This document shows, one piece after another, positions 58,173-64,000 of a stretch of DNA of 64,000 bases. The position numbers and the translations under genes were made by a program. The DNA is taken from positions 1-64,000 of the forward strand of contig MHBL01000194.1 of NCBI GenBank assembly GCA_001803235.1, in the 5' to 3' direction. This DNA comes from Lentisphaerae bacterium RIFOXYA12_64_32. GTDB taxonomy: Bacteria; Verrucomicrobiota; Lentisphaeria; Oligosphaerales; YB12-FULL-65-16. Positions within the stretch are counted from its first letter, which is position 1; every line of letters begins with the position of its first letter. The notes under the pieces were generated by a model. The model was not told the origin of the DNA. It saw only the letters and a list, made by a program, of their open reading frames with translations, and searched no databases.

Positions 58173-58473
58173 GCCATTGACCGCCGCGATGACGCCGGGG
58201 TCGGTCATGACGCAGAACGGGCACATCCCGATGCGTTGGGACCGCACCGACGTCGCCATCGATGGGTTCCAAACGCGGCCGGGATTTGTAATGGGCACCG
58301 TTCGAGTTTGGACCCAGATTGAGGGAAGCAAGGCACGCCATATGATTCGGCGTAGGAGTGCAGTATGCTAAGCCTCATCGGGACGGACGTGTCTGTGGTC
58401 GAACTGAGGACCGTGAGGCAGCCGTCTCGATGACTGGACTTGAACCGGATGAGGAGTGGGAGAGGAGAGAACC
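58173..58473. other. Intergenic stretch before the coiled-coil gene
   Basis: About 300 bp without a supported gene. I see no repeat in it. The end, GGAGTGGGAGAGGAGAG, is the ribosome binding site of the gene at 58474. Confidence 0.5.
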
Positions 58474-59493
58474 ATGCATAAATCGATCACGATTGCTCTG
58501 GCGGTGTGCTGTGCGGTGCTGGCCGGCGTTTCGCTCCAGCTCTGGAGGGAGAATAACCAACTGCGAATGATGACCCAGTGCCTGGTTGAGGCTGTCGCGG
58601 AGCAGAAGCAGCAGCAAGAGGCGGCGACGTCAGAAGCCCGCGGCCTGGCCGCAGAGGTCACGTCGCTGAAGGAGCGCGCGGCCGCGCGCGAGGCGGCCGA
58701 GGCCGCCCAGGCGGCTGCGAAGGTGGCGGCCAAGGCCGCGGAACCGACAACCGCGGCGAAGCCGGAGACGGCGACAGCCGCCAAAGACACGCCGCCGGGC
58801 GACAAGGCCCCGGACTTCCTCGGGCATTTCGCCAAGATGATGGAGAAGCCGGAAATGCGCGAGGCGATGCAGGCACAGCAGAAAGTCGTACTCAGCATGC
58901 TGTACGGCAACCTGTTCAAGAAGCTCAACCTGACTCCGGAGGAACTGGACCAGTTCAAGGACATCCTGGTCGACCGGCAGATGGCCGGCATGACCATGCT
59001 GCAGGCCGGGGACAAGCAGGACCGGATGACGGCCATGCTCGAGGCGCAGCAGCAGTCGGAGAGTGCCGTGAAGGAACTGCTGGGCGAGGAGCAGTACAAG
59101 GTGTACAAGGACTACGAAGCGACGGTGGGCGAGCGCATGCAACTGAGCCAGCTCAATCAGCTGCTTGCCGAAAAAGCCATGCCGCTGGATGAAGCCCAGC
59201 AGGAGGAACTCATCACGCTCATGGTCGAGGAGCGGCAGAAGTCCAATGTCGCGTCCATGAAAGAGCAGCAGGCCGAGTGGTTGAACGGGATGCCGTCCGA
59301 CGAGATGCTCAACCAGCAGCTCCTGAAGCAGGAGGAACTGAACAAGCGTGTCTACGAGCGCTCTGCCGCGACCCTGTCCGTCCCGCAGCAGGCAGAGCTG
59401 AAGGCATTCCAGGCGCAGCAGATCCAGATGCAGAAGCTCGGCATCCAGATGATGAAAGGTTTCATGAGCGAGAAGAAAGAGCCGGCGCAATAA
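58474..59493 (+). CDS. Membrane-anchored coiled-coil protein of unknown function
   Basis: A 339-aa protein. The N-terminus is a single signal anchor, IALAVCCAVLAGVSLQLW, followed by an Ala/Glu/Gln-rich coiled coil (NQLRMMTQCLVEAVAEQKQQ to about residue 85) and an Ala/Pro/Lys/Thr linker. The helical domain carries LNLTPEELDQFKDILVDRQM and AGMTMLQAGDKQ, which resembles an LTxxQ/Spy-like repeat. A second repeat-like part has AEKAMPLDEAQQEELITLMV, so the body looks like two LTPEE-type repeats. A periplasmic helical role is inferred. It lies upstream of the ABC genes and may be co-transcribed, though a hairpin at 59527 separates them. Confidence 0.65.
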   Translation: MHKSITIALAVCCAVLAGVSLQLWRENNQLRMMTQCLVEAVAEQKQQQEAATSEARGLAAEVTSLKERAAAREAAEAAQAAAKVAAKAAEPTTAAKPETATAAKDTPPGDKAPDFLGHFAKMMEKPEMREAMQAQQKVVLSMLYGNLFKKLNLTPEELDQFKDILVDRQMAGMTMLQAGDKQDRMTAMLEAQQQSESAVKELLGEEQYKVYKDYEATVGERMQLSQLNQLLAEKAMPLDEAQQEELITLMVEERQKSNVASMKEQQAEWLNGMPSDEMLNQQLLKQEELNKRVYERSAATLSVPQQAELKAFQAQQIQMQKLGIQMMKGFMSEKKEPAQ

Positions 59494-59526
59494 GCGGATC
59501 AGGCCACGTCACCCTCTGACAGTACC

Positions 59527-59545
59527 GCGGGCGGCCCCCGCCCGC
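59527..59545 (+). terminator. Possible terminator hairpin
   Basis: A perfect 8-bp stem, GCGGGCGG-CCC-CCGCCCGC, lies 34 bp after the coiled-coil gene stop and is followed by TTCTC, only a weak T-run. It could be a terminator or another repeat hairpin. Confidence 0.35.
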
Positions 59546-59725
59546 TTCTCGGCACGCACGTAGCAGAAGGCTGGGATGGCGGGCGGGGGGGCGCCCGCAT
59601 TACTGTCGGAACGCGGGGTCAGCCTGGGCTGGCACCGCGACCCACTCGCCCTCGCTCCGCTTATCGCACGGGTCGGAAAGAAAGGACCGGCGGCGCCTTG
59701 AGTGCCGCCAAGGATTTGGTGAACC

Positions 59726-60496
59726 ATGATGCTTGCCATCGAAACGCAGGACCTGACGCGCTGGTTCGGGAACCTTTGCGCCGTGGACCACCTTGACCTG
59801 CAGATCGAGACCGGGAAGTTCTACGGTTTCCTCGGCCCGAACGGCGCGGGCAAGTCGACGACGCTCAAGATGCTGACCGGCCTCCTGGCGCCATCGAGCG
59901 GCACGATGCGGATCCTGGACGAGAACCTGGCGGACCCGCGGCAGGCCCTGGCCGCCAAACGCCGCGTCGGGGTGGTGCCCGAGAACCTGGCGTTATTCGA
60001 CAACCTCACGGCACGCGAATACCTGACGTTCATCGGCCGCATGTACGGGATGCCGCTCGAGACGGTGCGCGAGCGGTCTCAGGAACTCCTGGCCGTGATG
60101 GACCTGGAGAACGAAGAGAAGAAGCTGACCGTCGAGTTCTCGCACGGCATGAAGAAGAAACTGGCGCTGGCCGCGGCGCTGCTGCCCAATCCCGAGGTGT
60201 TGTTCCTCGACGAGCCGTTCGAGGGCGTGGACCCGGTCGCATCCCGCGTCCTGCGCGACACGCTGACGCGCTGCGTGGCGCGCGGGGCTACGGTGTTCCT
60301 GACGTCGCATATCTTAGAGATCGTTGAGAAGCTGTGCACGGATGTTGGCATCGTCGCCAAGGGCAAGCTTGTCTTTCAGGGCTCGATGGCGGAGATCCGG
60401 CAGGGCGGAGCGACCCTGGAGGACCGGTTCCTGGCCGTCGTGGGCGGCGACCCGGTCGAGCGCCAGGAACTGAGCTGGCTGGAGAGTGAGTCGTGA
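59726..60496 (+). CDS. ABC transporter ATP-binding protein
   Basis: A 256-aa ATPase of the DRA/CcmA-NatA-like exporter family. The Walker A is FLGPNGAGKSTTLKMLTGLL, then the Q-loop region VGVVPENLALFDNLTAREYL. The signature is FSHGMKKKLALAAALL (degenerate LSGGQ), the Walker B is EVLFLDEPFEGVDPVASRVL, and the H-loop is VFLTSHILEIVEKLC. It powers the permease encoded directly downstream, whose GTG overlaps its stop by 4 bp (GTGA). The exported substrate is unknown. ATG 59726 or 59729 may start it. Confidence 0.93.
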   Translation: MMLAIETQDLTRWFGNLCAVDHLDLQIETGKFYGFLGPNGAGKSTTLKMLTGLLAPSSGTMRILDENLADPRQALAAKRRVGVVPENLALFDNLTAREYLTFIGRMYGMPLETVRERSQELLAVMDLENEEKKLTVEFSHGMKKKLALAAALLPNPEVLFLDEPFEGVDPVASRVLRDTLTRCVARGATVFLTSHILEIVEKLCTDVGIVAKGKLVFQGSMAEIRQGGATLEDRFLAVVGGDPVERQELSWLESES

Positions 60497-62259
60497 ACGG
60501 GGAGCTGTTCAAGAATCTGCTCTGGCTGCGCTGGCGCCTGATGGCGAACCAGTCGCGGCGCAGCCTTGGCGGCAGGCTGGGCGTCGTGCTGACGGTCATT
60601 GCTCTGGTCGGAGCCGTCGTTCTGGCGCTGGGTGGCTGTGTCGGCGGGATTCTTGTGGGATACCTGGTGCCCCATCTCCACCTGGACAGCGCCTCAACCG
60701 TGCTGAAAGGGTTTTACTTACTGGCCGGCGCCTTCCTGTTCTTCTGGTTTGTCGGTTTGCTGAGCGAGGTTCAGCGCTCCGAAACCATCGACATCGGGCG
60801 GCTCCTGCACCTGCCCGTCGACCTGCGCGACGTGTTCGTGCTGAACTACCTGGTGTCGATCTTCAGTCTTAGCGTGGTCCTGGTCGTGCCGGCCATGATC
60901 GGCCTGGCCGGCGGCCTGGTGCGGAGCTGCGGGCCGGCCATGCTGCTGCTGTTCCCCCTGGTGCTCTCGTTCGTGTTCATGATCACGGCGTGGGTCTACT
61001 GTCTGCGCGGCTGGCTGGTCGCGCTGATGCGCAACGAGCGACGGCGCCGCGTGGTCATTGCCACAATGACCGTGCTGCTCGTCCTCGGATGTCAGATCCC
61101 CAACCTCATCGTCCAGTTCACCTTGCCGTCCCCCGGGCACGGGGTGCCCGGACGAGAGGCTGGAGCAGCGGGAATGTCCGGATCGATCCGTCGGGCCGCG
61201 ATTTTCGCCGTCGCGCACGGAACGCTGCCGCCGCTGTGGCTGCCGTACGGCGCTGTGGCGTTGGGCGAAGGGCGGTACTGGCCGGCAGCCTGGGGCAGCC
61301 TGGGCGGGTTCCTGATCGGCTGGCTGGGGCTGCACCGCGCCTACCGCTCCACGCTGCGCTTCTACCAAGGCGTGTCGGACGCGAAGCCCGGCCGCGCCGC
61401 CGGCGCGGTCGCGGTCGCCCGGGCCGGCCCGGCCGCTGCGCCCCGAAGCCGGACGCGCCTGGTCGAATGGCGGTTGCCGGGCGTCCCTGACGAGGTCGCG
61501 GCGGGCGCGCTGGCCTGCTTCCGTTCGCTCACGCGCGCACCGGAAGTGAAGATGGCACTGATCATGAATCTGGTCATGCCGTTCATTATGGTCCTGCTGC
61601 TGTCCCGCCACGACCGTCCGACGACCGCCAGTGGCCAGGAGCTGAAACCGTTCATGGCTACAGGCGCGGTGGCCGCGGCCGTCGTGTTCGGCGCGTGGGG
61701 GTTGCTGATCAACCAGTTCGGCTTCGACCGCGACGGGTTCCGCTCCTACGTGCTGCTGCCCGTCGAACGGCATCTGATCCTGCTCGGGAAGAACCTGGCC
61801 GCTCTGCCGTTCTGCTTCGGCTTCAACCTGCTGTTCCTGGCGGTCGCGACGGGTATCTTTCGCCTGCCACCGGGCGCCGTGGTCGCTGCCTGTTTCCAGA
61901 TTGCCGCCATTATCGCCGTGTTCATGACTCTGGGGAACCTAACGTCAATTCTGGTGCCCTACCGCTTCGCGCCCGGCTCCCTGAAACCCACCAAGATGGA
62001 AACGATTCCCCGGATCGTGCTGATCGTGGCCGCAGTGTTCGGCCCCTTGTTCGCGGCGCCGATCTTCGTGCCGCCGGCGCTGGGGATGCTCTGCAGTCGA
62101 ATGGAGTGGCTGCCCGGTGTGCCCGTCAACCTGATTGCCTCTGTGGCACTGGCCGGCGTCTGCGTTCTCACCTACGCCCTGGTGCTACGCCCACTCGGCC
62201 GGTTGCTTCAGCGGCGGGAACGAGACATATTGAGCGCGGTGACCACAGAAGTGGAGTGA
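60493..62259 (+). CDS. ABC transporter permease
   Basis: A 588-aa polytopic protein with at least 10 hydrophobic segments, for example VVLTVIALVGAVVLALGGCV, AGAFLFFWFVGLLSEV, LVSIFSLSVVLVVPAMIGL, and IVLIVAAVFGPLFAAPIFVP near the C-terminus. The length and the long cytosolic middle part (about residues 295-340) fit ABC-2-like permeases of the YhaP/NatB-related kind. The GTG start at 60493 overlaps the ATPase stop. The function is export, by partner similarity. Confidence 0.85.
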   Translation: MNGELFKNLLWLRWRLMANQSRRSLGGRLGVVLTVIALVGAVVLALGGCVGGILVGYLVPHLHLDSASTVLKGFYLLAGAFLFFWFVGLLSEVQRSETIDIGRLLHLPVDLRDVFVLNYLVSIFSLSVVLVVPAMIGLAGGLVRSCGPAMLLLFPLVLSFVFMITAWVYCLRGWLVALMRNERRRRVVIATMTVLLVLGCQIPNLIVQFTLPSPGHGVPGREAGAAGMSGSIRRAAIFAVAHGTLPPLWLPYGAVALGEGRYWPAAWGSLGGFLIGWLGLHRAYRSTLRFYQGVSDAKPGRAAGAVAVARAGPAAAPRSRTRLVEWRLPGVPDEVAAGALACFRSLTRAPEVKMALIMNLVMPFIMVLLLSRHDRPTTASGQELKPFMATGAVAAAVVFGAWGLLINQFGFDRDGFRSYVLLPVERHLILLGKNLAALPFCFGFNLLFLAVATGIFRLPPGAVVAACFQIAAIIAVFMTLGNLTSILVPYRFAPGSLKPTKMETIPRIVLIVAAVFGPLFAAPIFVPPALGMLCSRMEWLPGVPVNLIASVALAGVCVLTYALVLRPLGRLLQRRERDILSAVTTEVE

Positions 62260-62382
62260 CGTGTCGGCGGCCGGCAGCGGGAGGTTTCAGGTTTCGGATC
62301 AGCGACCCCGGAGGGCTAGGGGTTCGGCGCGTCCCGCGCCGAAGCGGAGTGCGCCGGCCGGGCTTGCCCGCCGTGGCGGATC

Positions 62383-62450
62383 CCGGCCGAGGGTCTCGGA
62401 CCGGGACGGCCCGAGAGCACTCTGCTGCGGTCCCGGAGGTCCCGCGCCAC
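62383..62450. repeat. GGTCCC-type dispersed repeat, copy 4
   Basis: It contains CCGAGGGTCTCGGACCGGGA and CTGCTGCGGTCCCGGAGGTC. It lies between the permease and the flavodoxin-like gene. Flanking CAGGTTTC and CTGAACACTGAAACC runs resemble those at 44202. Confidence 0.75.
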
Positions 62451-62496
62451 AGGCCTGAACACTGAAACCTCAAACCCGTTCCCAACCCGGAGGTGC

Positions 62497-63162
62497 ATGA
62501 TGAAGATTCTCGCGATCCATGCCAGTCCCCGCGGCGACAAGAGTCGGACCCTGCAGTTGCTGCGCGCCGTGATCAAGGGCGCGCGTGACCACGGCGCCGA
62601 CGTCGACGAGGTTGATCTGTGCAAGCTCAAGATCAACTACTGCATCGGCTGTGGCGGTTGCTATGCGACGGGGCGGTGTTTCCACAAGGATGATTTCGCG
62701 GCCCTGTACGCCCGGATCCTGGCCAGCGACGGCCTGATTTTCGCTTCACCGAACTACTTCCGCAGTGTCACGGCTCAGATGAAGACGATGTTCGACCGCA
62801 TGGCCGACACGATCCACTGCCAGTTGCTGGCCGGCAAGTACGGCGTTTCGGTGGCGACCGCCGGCGGCCCCGCGTCGCACGAGGTGAACGACTACCTGAA
62901 TGGGCTGTTTCAGGCGTTTGGCGCCAGCACTGTGGGGGCGGTGGGCGCGTCGCCGGCCATTCCCGGCGCCATGGAGGCGGCGGAAAAGGACGCCGTGACG
63001 CTCGGCAAAGCACTGGTCGATGCGATCCGGACCCAGCACGTCTACCCCGAACAGCAGGCCGTCCACCAGCAGATGCGCGAGTATTTCAAGCAGCTCGTCG
63101 CCATGAACAAGCGGATCTGGCAGCACGAGTTCGAGTACTGGCAGAAGCTCGGGGAACTCTGA
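62497..63162 (+). CDS. Flavodoxin-fold NAD(P)H-dependent oxidoreductase (FMN reductase-like)
   Basis: A 221-aa flavoprotein of the NADPH-dependent FMN reductase/Isf kind. KILAIHASPRGDKSRTLQLL is the FMN-phosphate loop. CKLKINYCIGCGGCYATGRC is a Cys-rich segment seen in the iron-sulfur flavoprotein subgroup. The flavin loop is GLIFASPNYFRSVTAQMKTM, then DRMADTIHCQLLAGKYGVSV. Reduction of a small substrate using FMN is likely. CGGAGG precedes ATG 62497; MK at 62500 is the alternative. No partner gene points to a specific substrate. Confidence 0.87.
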   Translation: MMKILAIHASPRGDKSRTLQLLRAVIKGARDHGADVDEVDLCKLKINYCIGCGGCYATGRCFHKDDFAALYARILASDGLIFASPNYFRSVTAQMKTMFDRMADTIHCQLLAGKYGVSVATAGGPASHEVNDYLNGLFQAFGASTVGAVGASPAIPGAMEAAEKDAVTLGKALVDAIRTQHVYPEQQAVHQQMREYFKQLVAMNKRIWQHEFEYWQKLGEL

Positions 63163-63221
63163 GGCGCGGCTCAAGCCAACGATGCCGGCGTCTGTCCGGT
63201 ACCGTGGAGCGACGCTCTGAG

Positions 63222-63321
63222 GAAGCAGGGCAAGGCTCCAGCCTTGCAGTCTTCCGCGCCGGGAGAGAACCCCGGCGCGGATCGCGGTGGACACAGCAAG
63301 GCTGGAGCCATGCTGCTACTT
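63222..63321. repeat. MITE-like inverted-repeat element, copy 2
   Basis: The ends are GAAGCAGGGCAAGGCTCCAG-CCTTGC and GCAAGGCTGGAGCCATGCTG-CTACTT. These match the element at 173-258, with a longer unrelated centre of about 48 bp. Confidence 0.7.
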
Positions 63322-63324
63322 TGC

Positions 63325-63365
63325 GGTACACGCAAGCCACCGGCGTTAGCTTGATAGCAATGCCC
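63325..63365. repeat. Dispersed 44-nt repeat, right copy
   Basis: It contains AAGCCACCGGCGTTAGCTTG and ATAGCAATGCCC. It matches 520-563 in the same orientation and directly abuts the MITE-like element. Confidence 0.65.
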
Positions 63366-64000
63366 TATTCCGGGGCGTTTTCGCGCCTTTCGCGTGTTGC
63401 GTGGTTGTTCTCTCCGCCCGCGTTCCGGAACACGGCCATGCGGTAGAGCTGCGGTGAGAGGCCGATCTTCTTCCGGAACAGTTTTGAAAACCGCGCCGGG
63501 TCCGGGTAGCCGCACGCAGCCGCGACATCCTTGACCTGCCGCGCCGGGTCCTCGAGCTCGTGCGCGGCCCGGGCCATGCGCGCATGCAGAAGGAAGTCGT
63601 GCGGCGACCGCTGCTGCAGTTGCCGGAACAGGCGTCGGAAGTGGCTGTAGGACAGGTTCAGTTTCCGGGCCGCGGCGGCGAAGTCGTACTCCCGGCACGG
63701 CGCGGCGTGCATCGCCGCTGCGAGGTCCGCAATCCCGTCGTAATAGGGTGATTCCATCGCCTCCTCGCCGCCGACGGTTTCCACCATCCAGAGGAGTTGT
63801 TCGAGTAGCAGCACTGCTTCGCCATGCTGCCGTGGATCGCGCGCGAGCACGAGTGCGACCAGCCGCGCGAACGTCTCGGCGTACTCGCGGGCACGGTGCA
63901 CGTACAGATACCCGGCCGCCGACTGCGGCATGAAGCCCTGCTCCATGAGTCGCTGCGCGCGCGGGCCGCGGAAGGTCACCCAGTGGTGGTGCCAGTGCCG
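63365..64000 (-). CDS. AraC family transcriptional regulator (5' end outside the window)
   Basis: A partial AraC/XylS regulator of at least 211 codons. The C-terminal DNA-binding domain has KLNLSYSHFRRLFRQLQQRS (first HTH) and VKDVAAACGYPDPARFSKLF, then RKKIGLSPQLYR, the standard tail. The N-terminal side continues in frame to the window edge as RHWHHHWVTFRGP, the sensor-domain exit of AraC proteins, so the gene begins beyond 64000. A GTG at 63977-63979 is not the true start. The target genes are unknown. It is convergent with the flavodoxin-like gene. Confidence 0.87.
   Translation of the reverse strand, partial: RHWHHHWVTFRGPRAQRLMEQGFMPQSAAGYLYVHRAREYAETFARLVALVLARDPRQHGEAVLLLEQLLWMVETVGGEEAMESPYYDGIADLAAAMHAAPCREYDFAAAARKLNLSYSHFRRLFRQLQQRSPHDFLLHARMARAAHELEDPARQVKDVAAACGYPDPARFSKLFRKKIGLSPQLYRMAVFRNAGGENNHATRERRENAPE

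Noticed and set aside
58173-58331. Minus-strand frame with GMCPFCVMTDPG as a possible small redox protein
   Set aside because: A CxxC in an otherwise low-complexity frame, with no ribosome site or continued similarity, is not enough.

Overview
The window is about 64 kb of high-GC bacterial DNA. The PVC superphylum (Verrucomicrobiota, Kiritimatiellota or Lentisphaerota) is my best guess at the source. This is inference, based on an ECF sigma factor next to a very large Ser/Thr kinase with RDD membrane domains, the bi-domain oxidoreductase and heparinase-type genes in a glycan locus, and many short palindromic repeats between and inside genes. I saw no rRNA, tRNA, CRISPR array or intact transposase.

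From 674 to 50875 almost every gene is on the minus strand and belongs to a large surface-glycan locus. Read in the direction of transcription, it opens with three overlapping NAD-dependent epimerases (50875-47992). Next come a membrane protein/GT2 fusion, a GT4, a B12-type radical SAM protein, another GT4, a lone plus-strand methyltransferase, a wecB-type UDP-GlcNAc 2-epimerase, a PD-(D/E)XK ATPase, an SGNH hydrolase, an alcohol-dehydrogenase/Gfo-Idh fusion and a methyltransferase (31424). After an accessory island, glycan genes resume at 26207: a C-methyltransferase-like protein, a Gfo/Idh oxidoreductase, a glycosyltransferase, a methyltransferase, a Wzx-like flippase, a sulfotransferase, the neuA-neuB-neuC nonulosonate (sialic-acid-type) genes, an epimerase, a capsule-type protein, a second radical SAM protein, more methyltransferases and glycosyltransferases, a polytopic membrane protein and a heparinase II/III-like protein. 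The block encodes eight SAM methyltransferases, one sulfotransferase and a complete neuABC set. The product is therefore probably a methylated, sulfated, nonulosonate-containing polysaccharide or glycoprotein glycan.

The accessory island (about 26.3-31.06 kb) holds a DUF433/DUF5615 toxin-antitoxin-like pair, an overlapping chain of nucleotidyltransferase-type genes ending in an internally deleted copy, a DUF234-type ATPase, and a GbsR/MarR-like regulator with a small partner gene. The regulator operon has a near-consensus promoter overlapped by a perfect 18-bp palindrome. Decayed genes are also visible: a wecB C-terminal scrap at 36.5 kb and a broken AAA ATPase at 51.4 kb.

From 51.9 kb to the right end genes are mostly on the plus strand: a TIM-barrel glycoside-hydrolase-like protein, the ECF sigma factor, the giant kinase, a small exported-type protein, a coiled-coil envelope protein, a two-gene ABC exporter and a flavodoxin-like reductase. 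A minus-strand AraC regulator is cut by the window edge.

The most distinctive feature is the density of palindromic repeats of at least five families. Three repeat-rich segments sit in frame inside the heparinase gene, and two unrelated genes share the same repeat at their 5' ends.
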